A stretch of 30,736 nt of DNA, from assembly GCA_043751715.1 (NCBI GenBank), contig JAYUZO010000094.1:1-30736 (forward strand), given 5' to 3'. Numbering within the stretch: position 1 is the first letter of the stretch; each line of letters begins with the position of its first letter. The DNA comes from JAAFHS01 sp043751715. Its GTDB lineage: Bacteria; Pseudomonadota; Alphaproteobacteria; Rhodobacterales; Rhodobacteraceae. The position numbers and the translations under genes were made by a program. Below are positions 1 to 7,502 of the stretch, in pieces. The notes under the pieces are model-generated. The model ran no database searches and was not told the DNA's origin. It saw only the letters and a program-made list of their open reading frames with translations.

Positions 1-852
1 GATGGATGATCCCGTCGTCCATCTGTCGCTTAGCGTCACAAAGCGGAACTGCGCCGTGGACCAGATCACCAGCTCTTCCGCAAAGCGGCTCAGGTGCATT
101 GCACAGATCGCCGACGCGCCCAGAAACTCCAACGCAAAGTCCCGGTCACTGACCGAATCCAGACTGTTCGCTGTCGGCCGCGCAAACCCCAACGCCTGCG
201 CCGTCATATGTCGGTCAATCGGAAAGCTTGTCCCCGCCAGCGCCGCCGCCCCCAAAGGGCATTCGTTCATCCGCGCCCGCGCATCGGCAAACCGCGAACG
301 ATCCCGCGCCAGCATTTCGACATAGGCCATCATGTGATGCCCCCAGGTCACCGGCTGCGCTGTCTGCAAATGCGTAAAGCCCGGCATCACCCAATCAGCA
401 CCCGCCTCGGCCTGCGCCAGAAACGCCCCCATCAGCGCCGTGATGCCCGTAACCGCCGCATCGCACTGATCACGCACCCATAGCCGGAAATCCACCGCCA
501 CCTGATCATTCCGGCTGCGCGCCGTGTGCAGCCGCCCCGCCGCCTCACCAATCAAATCCTTCAGCCGCGCCTCCACATTCATGTGGATGTCTTCCAGATC
601 AACGCGGAATTGCAGCTTTCCCGTTTCAATCTCTGACAACACCGTGAGAAGGCCTTCCCCGATCGCCTCCGCGTCCTTATTGATCAGAATGCCCACCGCT
701 GCCAACATGGCCGCATGGGCGCGGCTGCCCCGTATGTCCTGGGCGTAAAGCCGTTGGTCAAACCCGATTGACGCGTTGATCGCCGTCATGATCGCGTCCG
801 GGCCTTCGGCAAAACGCCCGCCCCACATGGTGTTGGCTGCATGGTTTGTCAT
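1..852 (-). CDS. argH: Argininosuccinate lyase, 5' part (cut by window edge)
   Basis: This gene encodes the last enzyme of arginine biosynthesis, which cleaves argininosuccinate to arginine and fumarate in the cytoplasm. The visible 284 residues begin MTNHAANTMWGGRFAEGPD, the usual ArgH N-terminus, and include the HTARSRNDQVA substrate-binding block and the GFTHLQTAQPVTWGH block that carries a catalytic His. The window ends at TGSSI, which is the start of the fumarase/aspartase superfamily signature GSSIMPQKKNP, so the mobile loop with the catalytic Ser and the C-terminal third are missing. The start at 852 is preceded by AAAGGG eight bases upstream. The gene is divergent from tlpA with only 23 bp between the start codons, so at least one promoter must lie inside the neighbouring gene. 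Confidence 0.96.
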   Translation of the reverse strand, partial: MTNHAANTMWGGRFAEGPDAIMTAINASIGFDQRLYAQDIRGSRAHAAMLAAVGILINKDAEAIGEGLLTVLSEIETGKLQFRVDLEDIHMNVEARLKDLIGEAAGRLHTARSRNDQVAVDFRLWVRDQCDAAVTGITALMGAFLAQAEAGADWVMPGFTHLQTAQPVTWGHHMMAYVEMLARDRSRFADARARMNECPLGAAALAGTSFPIDRHMTAQALGFARPTANSLDSVSDRDFALEFLGASAICAMHLSRFAEELVIWSTAQFRFVTLSDRWTTGSSI

Positions 853-875
853 GGAATACCCTTTGGGAGCGGTGA

Positions 876-1415
876 ATGCGCAAGGTTCTGATTGTCATCT
901 ATACGGCCCTGTTGATGGGTGCAAATGCCGCCCACGCCGATGTCAGCGCGCTGCGCACTGGCGATATGCTGAAGCTGAACCTTGTGGAACCCGCCACCCT
1001 GCCGGATGTGCCCATTTTGGACGGTGACGGCGCCGAACACAGCCTGTCACAATGGCAGGGTCAATGGGTGGTGTTGAACTTCTGGGCCACATGGTGCGCG
1101 CCCTGCCGTCACGAAATGCCCTCACTGGGCCGGTTGCAGGCTGCCATGCCCGCATTGGTGGTGTTGCCCGTGGCCACCGGGCGCAACTCGGTTGATGGGA
1201 TCACGCGGTTCTATGATGAGGCTGGGGTTGCGAACCTGCCCGTGCTGCTGGACCCGAAATCAGAACTCGCACGCAACATGGCCGTCATGGGCCTGCCCGT
1301 GACAGTGATCGTGAATCCGCAAGGGCAAGAGGTGGCGCGCCTGATCGGTGATGCGGAATGGGACAGTGCCGATGCACAGGCGATTTTGCAGGCGATGATG
1401 GCCGAAGGGAACTAG
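876..1415 (+). CDS. TlpA-family thiol:disulfide oxidoreductase
   Basis: This is a 179-residue exported thioredoxin-fold protein. A hydrophobic N-terminus (residues 4-20, ending ANAAHA) looks like a signal peptide or anchor. The redox centre is WCAPC at residues 73-77 within NFWATWCAPCRHEMP, typical of TlpA/ResA proteins that reduce periplasmic disulfides, often for cytochrome c or copper-centre assembly. The conserved cis-Pro region is MGLPVTVIV. A purine-rich GGGAGCGG precedes the ATG. A TlpA protein beside argH is a recurrent arrangement in Rhodobacterales (recalled, not searched). The specific client protein cannot be told from the sequence. Confidence 0.9.
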   Translation: MRKVLIVIYTALLMGANAAHADVSALRTGDMLKLNLVEPATLPDVPILDGDGAEHSLSQWQGQWVVLNFWATWCAPCRHEMPSLGRLQAAMPALVVLPVATGRNSVDGITRFYDEAGVANLPVLLDPKSELARNMAVMGLPVTVIVNPQGQEVARLIGDAEWDSADAQAILQAMMAEGN

Positions 1416-1422
1416 GCACGGG

Positions 1423-1486
1423 GGATGGGCAGGTTGCCCATCCTACGGTCACAACGGCGGTTTTACAGTATGGGCAATCTGCCCAT
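1423..1486. repeat. Two tandem GGGCA/TGCCC palindromes downstream of tlpA
   Basis: GGATGGGCA at 1423-1431 pairs with TGCCCATCC at 1435-1443 around a 3-nt loop and is followed by CTACGG. A second palindrome, ATGGGCA at 1470-1476 with TGCCCAT at 1480-1486, follows. The pair sits between the convergent tlpA and TraB/GumN genes and could act as a bidirectional transcription stop, although neither hairpin has a T-tract. The same core recurs at 14248-14308 and, in variant form, at 2994-3015, so it belongs to a dispersed extragenic palindrome family. Confidence 0.75.
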
Positions 1487-1498
1487 CCGCCCCACCCA

Positions 1499-2488
1499 TC
1501 ACAGCGCCAACCGCTCCAGTACCCAACCCCGCTGCGCCAGCAGGTTCAGCACGCCCTCATCGCCCGACAGGTGCAGCGCCCCGAACGCCGCGAACACTGG
1601 CCCTGTGTCCGCTGCCGCCTCAATCACCGGAATCCACGACCGGTTGCGCGCGTTCATCAGCAACTCTTCCATCATCTCGAATTCCACCTCTACCCGCTCC
1701 GGCGTGTAGCCCGGCAAATCCAGCGCCTGATCCTGCAACAATTCCCACACCACCCGGCTGTTCTGCGCAAAATACGCATCCGCCAGCGTAACCGACGAAT
1801 CGGCCGCCCGGTCTTCCATCACCAGTGCTGTCTGCACCATTTCAATCTGCGACGCCGCAGGCATCTGCCCGAACAACCGTAGCACGGTGTCAAAGGGTTC
1901 CAGCGCCCGCACCGGCACGCTTGCCGCCTCGGCTGCTGCAATCACGCTGAAATCCAGCCCGTCCTTTGCCGCTATCGCCGCCATCGCGCAGGGCGGCACC
2001 GACAGCAGAATCGAGATGTACCAAGGCTGAAACTTCGCGGCCATGAACCCCGGAATCTGCCGTGCCGCCATCGCCTTGGTCAGCCGCGCCCAATCCGCCG
2101 GGGGCAGTTGCTCCATCAGTGACGGCCCCGTGGTGATCAGCATTCCCGACGGATCATCCGCCATCTGTGCCATCAGTGCCGCCTCTTCCTCGGGTCCCGC
2201 CTCGACCAGCACCGTTGACGCCTGCGCAATCATCGGGCCAATCACCTGCAAGGTCGCGCTGTGGCGTGGATCGCCCAGATGGTAAGTGCCGATAATGGTC
2301 ACCTCGGCACCCGCTTTTGACGCGCGCCAGAAATTGCCCTGCGCAAACGGCGATGCGTCGGCCCGCGCCTGCAGCGCCGCACGATCGGCATCCGGCAGGG
2401 CATCCAGCAAGTTCTGACCGATGCAATCTGAAAACGCGGGCTGGCACAGGGCCACTAAGGCAAAAACCGACAACATATGGCGCAACAT
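1499..2488 (-). CDS. TraB/GumN family exported protein
   Basis: This 329-residue protein starts with a signal peptide (MLRHMLSVFALVALCQPAFS, cleavage near DC). It has the family hallmarks GTYHLGDPR at residues 67-75, the LVEAGPEEE acidic stretch about 40 residues later, and a C-terminal FGALHLSGDEGVLNLL (residues 302-317) that matches the second conserved His/Gly box. TraB/GumN (PF01963) proteins resemble TIKI metalloproteases: the two GxxH boxes and the Glu residues would bind metal, but the substrate of bacterial members is mostly unknown. Met5 is a possible alternative start. The gene converges with tlpA and diverges from groES. Confidence 0.85.
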   Translation of the reverse strand: MLRHMLSVFALVALCQPAFSDCIGQNLLDALPDADRAALQARADASPFAQGNFWRASKAGAEVTIIGTYHLGDPRHSATLQVIGPMIAQASTVLVEAGPEEEAALMAQMADDPSGMLITTGPSLMEQLPPADWARLTKAMAARQIPGFMAAKFQPWYISILLSVPPCAMAAIAAKDGLDFSVIAAAEAASVPVRALEPFDTVLRLFGQMPAASQIEMVQTALVMEDRAADSSVTLADAYFAQNSRVVWELLQDQALDLPGYTPERVEVEFEMMEELLMNARNRSWIPVIEAAADTGPVFAAFGALHLSGDEGVLNLLAQRGWVLERLAL

Positions 2489-2600
2489 TCAGACCGTTCC
2501 TTTGCGTGGGGCAACACCGTTGGCCAGACGCTGCCATCCGCGCCACGTTCTGCCAAGCGAAAGGTTGCCTTTGCCCGATCAACTTTTCAAAGGTCAGGTG

Positions 2601-2628
2601 TTGACAGGCGCGCGCCGGATGCCTAACT
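2601..2628 (+). promoter_or_regulatory. Likely groESL promoter
   Basis: TTGACA at 2601-2606 is a consensus -35 box, and CTAACT at 2623-2628 is a plausible weak -10 box, 16 bp apart. Transcription from here would start just before the CIRCE operator. This could serve a housekeeping or a heat-shock sigma factor; the sequence does not decide which. Confidence 0.55.
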
Positions 2629-2637
2629 GACCACTCG

Positions 2638-2664
2638 TTAGCACTCGCATTCGCTGAGTGCTAA
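2638..2664. promoter_or_regulatory. CIRCE operator (HrcA site)
   Basis: TTAGCACTC at 2638-2646, a 9-nt spacer, and GAGTGCTAA at 2656-2664 match the CIRCE consensus with no mismatch. HrcA binds this element and represses groESL until heat shock or chaperonin depletion. It lies 36 bp before the groES start, inside the probable 5' leader. Confidence 0.97.
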
Positions 2665-2700
2665 GATTTTCAACCTGGAACACAAAGGGAGTGACACCAG

Positions 2701-2988
2701 ATGGCATTCACACCGCTGCATGACCGCGTATTGGTCCGTCGCATCGAAGGCGAAGAAAAAACCAAGGGCGGGCTGATTATCCCCGATACCGCCAAGGAAA
2801 AACCAGCCGAGGCTGAAGTTGTGGCCGTAGGTCCCGGCGCCCGCAAGGACAGCGGCGAGCTGATCGCCCCGTCCGTCAAGGCCGGTGACCGCGTGCTGTT
2901 CGGCAAATGGTCGGGCACCGAAGTGACGATCGACGGCAAGGAACTGCTGATCATGAAAGAAAGCGACATCCTCGGCGTGATCGCCTGA
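2701..2988 (+). CDS. groES: Co-chaperonin GroES
   Basis: This 95-residue protein is the heptameric lid of the GroEL folding chamber. It shows the usual N-terminal PLHDRVLVRR strand, the mobile loop around residues 17-32 with the hydrophobic GGLIIP that docks to GroEL, the roof-loop region, and the ending KESDILGVIA. Length is normal for the family. AGGGAG at 2686-2691 is a good ribosome site. It is the first gene of the CIRCE-controlled operon, 57 bp ahead of groEL. Confidence 0.99.
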   Translation: MAFTPLHDRVLVRRIEGEEKTKGGLIIPDTAKEKPAEAEVVAVGPGARKDSGELIAPSVKAGDRVLFGKWSGTEVTIDGKELLIMKESDILGVIA

Positions 2989-2993
2989 GGAAC

Positions 2994-3015
2994 GGTGGGT
3001 TTCACCCACCCTACG
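2994..3015 (+). repeat. GGTGGGT palindrome between groES and groEL
   Basis: GGTGGGT at 2994-3000 pairs with ACCCACC at 3004-3010 around TTC, and CTACG follows. The layout (7-9 bp arms, 3-nt loop, then CTACG) is the same as at 1423-1447, so this is a variant of the same palindrome family. Within the groESL transcript it would form a short strong hairpin before the groEL ribosome site (AAGGAG at 3032), where it could affect mRNA stability or the groES:groEL ratio; that role is inference. Confidence 0.65.
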
Positions 3016-3045
3016 CTGACTTAACCCATTCAAGGAGCTATCAAA

Positions 3046-4686
3046 ATGGCTGCAAAAGACGTACGCTTTGATACCGATGCCCGCGACCGCATGCTGCGCG
3101 GCGTGAACATCCTGGCCGATGCCGTGAAGGTCACACTGGGGCCAAAAGGCCGCAACGTGGTGATCGACAAATCCTTCGGCTCGCCCCGCATCACCAAAGA
3201 CGGTGTGACGGTTGCCAAGGAAATCGAACTGGCTGACAAGTTCGAAAACATGGGCGCGCAGATGGTGAAGGAAGTCGCTTCCCGCACCAATGATGAGGCT
3301 GGCGACGGCACCACCACCGCCACCGTGCTGGCACAAGCCATTATCAAGGACGGCCTCAAGGCTGTGGCCGCCGGGATGAACCCGATGGACCTGAAGCGCG
3401 GCATCGATCTGGCCGTGACCAAGGTTGTGGCTGCCATCAAGGCCGCCTCGCGCCCCGTCAAGGACAGCGCCGAAGTGGCCCAGGTTGGCACCATCTCCGC
3501 CAACGGCGAAGCTGAAATCGGGCGGCAAATCGCCGACGCGATGCAGAAGGTCGGCAACGAAGGCGTGATCACTGTTGAAGAAAACAAGGGTCTGGAAACC
3601 GAAACCACCGTCGTCGAAGGCATGCAGTTCGACCGTGGCTATCTGTCGCCTTACTTTGTCACCAACGCTGACAAGATGATTGTCGAACTGGAAGACGCCT
3701 ACATCCTGCTGCACGAAAAGAAACTGTCGTCGTTGCAGCCAATGGTGCCGCTGCTGGAAGCCGTGATCCAATCACAGCGCCCGCTCGTGATCATTTCCGA
3801 AGACGTGGAAGGCGAGGCTTTGGCCACGCTGGTTGTCAACAAGCTGCGTGGCGGCCTGAAAATCGCTGCCGTCAAGGCACCGGGCTTTGGCGACCGTCGC
3901 AAGGCCATGCTGCAGGACATCGCCATTCTGACCGGTGGTCAGGTGATCTCCGATGATCTGGGCATGAAGCTGGAAAACGTCGGCATTGACATGCTGGGTC
4001 GTGCCAAGAAAATCTCGATCACCAAAGACAACACCACGCTGGTGGATGGCGCTGGTGACAAGGCTGAAATCGCTGCCCGCGTGTCGCAGATCCGTGCGCA
4101 GATCGAAGAAACCACGTCTGACTATGACCGTGAAAAACTGCAGGAACGTGTGGCGAAGCTCGCTGGCGGTGTTGCGGTGATCAAGGTCGGCGGCATGACC
4201 GAAGTTGAGGTCAAGGAGCGTAAGGACCGCGTTGATGACGCACTGAACGCAACCCGCGCAGCCGTGCAGGAAGGGATCGTTGTGGGTGGCGGTGTTGCCC
4301 TGATCCAAGCTGGCAAGGTGCTGGAAGGCATGACGGGCGCCAACTCTGACCAGAACGCCGGTATCGGCATCGTGCGCCGCGCGCTGGAAGCGCCGCTGCG
4401 CCAGATCGCCGAAAACGCAGGCGTTGACGGGGCTGTTGTTGCGGGCAAGATCCGCGAAGCAACTGACGTGACCTATGGCTTTAACGCCCAGACCGAAGAA
4501 TATGGTGACATGTTCGCCTTCGGTGTGATCGACCCGGCCAAGGTTGTACGCACAGCACTGGAGGATGCGGCATCCGTTGCATCACTGCTGATCACCACCG
4601 AAGCCATGATCGCTGATCGTCCATCCAAGGAATCGGCTGGCGGCGGCGGCATGGGCGGCATGGGCGGCATGGACGGGATGATGTAA
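3046..4686 (+). CDS. groEL: Chaperonin GroEL
   Basis: This 546-residue ATP-dependent chaperonin subunit forms the double heptameric ring that folds cytosolic proteins. Visible landmarks are TLGPKGRNVVIDKSFG (nucleotide site), GDGTTTATVLAQ with the catalytic Asp, the apical-domain block KAPGFGDRRKAMLQDIAILTG read in two parts, VGGGVALI in the returning equatorial domain, and a Gly-Met-rich tail ending GGMGGMDGMM. Length and ends are standard. AAGGAG lies eight bases before the ATG. A terminator follows 28 bp after the stop, so the operon is groES-groEL only. Confidence 0.99.
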   Translation: MAAKDVRFDTDARDRMLRGVNILADAVKVTLGPKGRNVVIDKSFGSPRITKDGVTVAKEIELADKFENMGAQMVKEVASRTNDEAGDGTTTATVLAQAIIKDGLKAVAAGMNPMDLKRGIDLAVTKVVAAIKAASRPVKDSAEVAQVGTISANGEAEIGRQIADAMQKVGNEGVITVEENKGLETETTVVEGMQFDRGYLSPYFVTNADKMIVELEDAYILLHEKKLSSLQPMVPLLEAVIQSQRPLVIISEDVEGEALATLVVNKLRGGLKIAAVKAPGFGDRRKAMLQDIAILTGGQVISDDLGMKLENVGIDMLGRAKKISITKDNTTLVDGAGDKAEIAARVSQIRAQIEETTSDYDREKLQERVAKLAGGVAVIKVGGMTEVEVKERKDRVDDALNATRAAVQEGIVVGGGVALIQAGKVLEGMTGANSDQNAGIGIVRRALEAPLRQIAENAGVDGAVVAGKIREATDVTYGFNAQTEEYGDMFAFGVIDPAKVVRTALEDAASVASLLITTEAMIADRPSKESAGGGGMGGMGGMDGMM

Positions 4687-4713
4687 TCACCCCGGCCATT
4701 GGCCTAACGAACG

Positions 4714-4740
4714 AAAGGGCGCAGGCAACTGCGCCCTTTT
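4714..4740 (+). terminator. Rho-independent terminator of groESL
   Basis: AAAGGGCGCAG (4714-4724) and CTGCGCCCTTT (4729-4739) form a perfect 11-bp stem closed by a GCAA tetraloop of the stable GNRA type, and the right arm runs into TTTTGCTTTT. This is a strong intrinsic terminator. Confidence 0.95.
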
Positions 4741-4771
4741 GCTTTTGCACGGACCTGGTAAGTTTTGCCCC

Positions 4772-5692
4772 ATGACAAAGGCAGTCTTCATCGCATCTTC
4801 GCATTCGGCCTATCAGGACAGGCCGGGTGAGGTTTATCATTTCCCCAACATTTACCTGTCGCGCGTGGCGCAAACGGTTGGCGATTGGGTGATCTTTTTC
4901 GAAGGGCGGCGGGGTGGTTCGCGCGGCTATTACGCGGTGCAGCGCGTGTCCAAGATCGCGCCTGATCCGGCTGATCACACCCACAGCTTTGCCATTCTGG
5001 ACCGCGCCTCCGAACTTGGGTTTGAAACCAATGTGCCGCGCCTGCGCGATGATCAGGCACCCTATGAAACCGGACTGCCACTTTCGCGCGGATCAAACAC
5101 CAGTGCCGTCCGGCTGATTTCGGATTCTGATTTTGCCGCCATCATCAGTGCTGGCCTGCGCGCCGTGGATGATGCCGAAACCCTGACAAGGTCTGGCGGC
5201 GCGGATGAGCTGCGTTCACGCAATCTGTCACAGCCAACCGGCATGGCCGAGGCACCCGAACCCTTTGCAATGCCGCAGCCCGATGACATCCGCCCCATGG
5301 TCCTGTCATCGCGTGCCTTTCGTGACCGCAGCTTTGCCCGTCAGGTCAAGCGCGCCTATGCGGCCCGTTGTGCCATGTCGGGCTTGTCGTTGCGCAATGG
5401 CGGCGGCCGCCCCGAGGTTGAGGCCGCCCATATCCTGCCGGTTGAGGAACAAGGCCCCGACACCGTGCGCAACGGTCTGGCGCTGTCGGGCACCGTGCAC
5501 TGGATGTTTGACCGTGGCCTTGTCAGCGTGGACCATGACGGCACCATCCTGACCGCACCCAATTCGATCGCGTCCGAGGTTGCCGATCGTCTGCTTGTGG
5601 CAGACCGGCGGCTGATCATGCCCCCTGATCCTGCGCACCGTCCCCATCAGGGCTATCTGCAATGGCACCGCCAGCATCGGTTCAAAGGATAG
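4772..5692 (+). CDS. HNH endonuclease with possible PUA/EVE-like N-terminal domain
   Basis: The 306-residue protein has a C-terminal HNH nuclease of the HNH_2 type: RCAMSGL (residues 199-205), EAAHILPVEEQG (218-229, His220 as metal/general-base candidate), Asn234 in TVRNGLALSG, and His243 in TVHWMFDRGLVSVD. Such domains make a nick or cut in DNA. The first ~80 residues (YHFPNIYLSRV, GDWVIFFE, GYYAVQRVSKI) have the strand pattern and aromatic residues of PUA/EVE/ASCH-like modules, which in some restriction enzymes read modified bases; this is inference from pattern only. No methylase is next to it, which fits a modification-dependent enzyme or a solitary nuclease. ATG 4772 is chosen because an upstream in-frame start would lie in the groEL terminator. 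Confidence 0.8.
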   Translation: MTKAVFIASSHSAYQDRPGEVYHFPNIYLSRVAQTVGDWVIFFEGRRGGSRGYYAVQRVSKIAPDPADHTHSFAILDRASELGFETNVPRLRDDQAPYETGLPLSRGSNTSAVRLISDSDFAAIISAGLRAVDDAETLTRSGGADELRSRNLSQPTGMAEAPEPFAMPQPDDIRPMVLSSRAFRDRSFARQVKRAYAARCAMSGLSLRNGGGRPEVEAAHILPVEEQGPDTVRNGLALSGTVHWMFDRGLVSVDHDGTILTAPNSIASEVADRLLVADRRLIMPPDPAHRPHQGYLQWHRQHRFKG

Positions 5693-5731
5693 CGCCACCC
5701 AACCGTGCGGCTGCAAGCGCGGTGGCGTTTT
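5693..5731 (+). terminator. Terminator-like hairpin after the HNH gene
   Basis: CGCCACC at 5693-5699 pairs with GGTGGCG at 5721-5727, followed by TTTT, immediately after the stop codon. The 21-nt loop is long but contains a smaller GC-rich hairpin, so this is a plausible but not ideal intrinsic terminator. Confidence 0.5.
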
Positions 5732-5874
5732 CACGAAAAACTCACGCCATTTTCAGGATTGCGCGCACCCGGTTGTGCCATTCTGACCCTGCCATGATTG
5801 GTGGCCTGCGCGACCCTCCGTGCTGCGCGATACTGCATTTTATTTCACCCCCCCCTTTCCCACGGAGCCATCCC

Positions 5875-7440
5875 ATGAAAGCCATTTCCGCCCACGGGCA
5901 TGCCACCCGCGAAATGTCACGCGCTGCCCTCAACGCCCTGTCCACCACCGGTGACCCCGGCAAGTTCGGCCGCATGTTCCCCATGCTGGACCCATTGCAA
6001 GTATCTGACGATGCTTTGGAATTTCTGGCTGGCCTGATGAAGGACAGCGTGGATGCCGCAGGCGATACGCTGCCTGCTGGTGACAACCCCACTGTGCCCG
6101 CCGGTTACACCTATCTTGGCCAGTTCATTGACCATGACATCACCCTTGATACCACACCCTTGGAGGCGCAAGAGGTTGATCCCCTTGCCACCTCCAACTT
6201 CCGCTCGCCATCTGTTGATCTGGACTCGGTCTACGGCCAGGGTCCGGCCATCCATCCACATCTGTATCAGCGTGACCCCGCCACCCACCGCACCACCGCC
6301 AAACTGCTGATTGGCCGCGCGGGCGCATCCTTTGATCCCGCAGGCGGTAATGTGCCCGACCTGCCCAACGATCTGCCGCGCAATCAGGTGGGGCGCGCCC
6401 TGATCGGCGATGAACGCAATGATGAAAACCTGCTGGTCGCGCAAACCCATGTGCTGCTGCTGAAATTCCACAACAAGGTGGTTGATCTGTTGATGTCCAC
6501 CCAGCCCGCCCTGACCGGAAGCGCTTTGTTTGATGAGGCACGGCGCATTGTGACATGGCACTATCAGTGGATCGTGCTGTTTGATTTTGTGGAACGCCTG
6601 ACCGAACCGGGCCTTGTCAAACGCATCAAGACAGCGGGACGGCGGTTTTACCGGTTCCGGTCCCGCCCTTACATGCCAGCGGAATTTGCCGCCGCCGCCT
6701 ACCGGCTGGGGCATTCGATGGTGCGTGAACGCTACAGCCACAACCGCGTGTTCCGTGATGGCGGGGTTGCCCCCGGCACGCTGGGCCTGCTGTTCAACTT
6801 TACTGCCAAATCCGGCCAGATCGTGGGTGAACTGGTGGATCAGGGTGCTTTGAACACCGGCACCGGCCCCGGCCCGCTGCGCGATCTGCCATCCAACTGG
6901 GTCATCGACTGGCGCCGTTTCTTTGACATGGGCACACACCTTGGCACGCCCGATTTCGCCCTAAACCCCGCGCGCAGGCTGGATACAAAGATCGTGCCAG
7001 CCCTGCACAGCTTGCCGGGCCTGTCGGGGCGCGAGGCATCGCTGGCCTTCCGCAATCTGCGGCGCGGGGTGATCCTGGGGCTGCCATCCGGGCAGGATGT
7101 GGCACGCGCCATGGGTCTGGCCAAACTGACCGAGGATGAGGTGCTGGCGGGCCTGTCGGCCGCCGACAAGACCACCTTGCGCGGCCATAACCTGCACAAG
7201 GCCACGCCGCTGTGGTATTACATCCTGAAAGAGGCCGAGGTGAAGCACGCAGGCATACGGCTTGGCCCGGTCGGGTCAACCATCATTGCCGAAACCTTTC
7301 TGGGACTGATCCATGGTGACCACAAATCATTTTTGTGGTTGCGCGCCAACTGGAAACCCGAACTGCCATCAGCCACGCCGGACCATTTCACCATGGCCGA
7401 CATGGTGCGCTTTGTGGGTGATATCAATCCGGTCGGGTAA
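5875..7440 (+). CDS. Animal-type heme peroxidase
   Basis: This 521-residue protein belongs to the peroxidase-cyclooxygenase superfamily (An_peroxidase, PF03098). GQFIDHDITLD (residues 82-92) matches the mammalian GQ-x-DHD block, with His87 as distal His and Asp86 at the heme-ester position. GDERNDENLLVAQTHVLLL (178-196) matches the conserved R/NE helix, and HNKVVD follows. YRLGHSMVRERY (276-287) carries the probable proximal His280. The enzyme should use hydrogen peroxide to oxidise halides, pseudohalides or organic substrates. No signal peptide is visible, so it is either cytosolic or leaves by a non-Sec route. GGAG sits nine bases before the ATG at 5875. The 143 bp before it hold only the preceding hairpin and no recognisable regulator site. 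Confidence 0.9.
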   Translation: MKAISAHGHATREMSRAALNALSTTGDPGKFGRMFPMLDPLQVSDDALEFLAGLMKDSVDAAGDTLPAGDNPTVPAGYTYLGQFIDHDITLDTTPLEAQEVDPLATSNFRSPSVDLDSVYGQGPAIHPHLYQRDPATHRTTAKLLIGRAGASFDPAGGNVPDLPNDLPRNQVGRALIGDERNDENLLVAQTHVLLLKFHNKVVDLLMSTQPALTGSALFDEARRIVTWHYQWIVLFDFVERLTEPGLVKRIKTAGRRFYRFRSRPYMPAEFAAAAYRLGHSMVRERYSHNRVFRDGGVAPGTLGLLFNFTAKSGQIVGELVDQGALNTGTGPGPLRDLPSNWVIDWRRFFDMGTHLGTPDFALNPARRLDTKIVPALHSLPGLSGREASLAFRNLRRGVILGLPSGQDVARAMGLAKLTEDEVLAGLSAADKTTLRGHNLHKATPLWYYILKEAEVKHAGIRLGPVGSTIIAETFLGLIHGDHKSFLWLRANWKPELPSATPDHFTMADMVRFVGDINPVG

Positions 7441-7454
7441 CGCTGCACCCATGG

Positions 7455-7481
7455 CCTGCGGCGGTGGTTCATCGCCGCAGG
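7455..7481. terminator. Hairpin between convergent genes
   Basis: CCTGCGGCG (7455-7463) and CGCCGCAGG (7473-7481) form a perfect 9-bp stem with a 9-nt loop just after the peroxidase stop. There is no T-tract; it may still block or protect transcripts from both convergent genes. Confidence 0.45.
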
Positions 7482-7502
7482 ACACACATCACCGCCGTTG
7501 TA

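Noticed and set aside
94..483. Plus-strand readings over argH
   Set aside because: argH on the minus strand matches its family over its whole visible length, so these are shadows.
1421..1490. Possible insertion-sequence end or CRISPR-like repeat at the GGGCA palindromes
   Set aside because: Only two units, no spacers of equal length, no transposase and no target duplication seen.
2638..3771. Long antisense reading of 377 residues over groES-groEL
   Set aside because: Shadow of groESL caused by its biased codon use; antisense groEL frames are a known source of false annotations such as glutamate dehydrogenase. The groES and groEL frames are certain.
5917..6939. 340-residue antisense reading over the peroxidase gene
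   Set aside because: The plus-strand frame has clear catalytic motifs; the antisense is low-complexity shadow with no family features.
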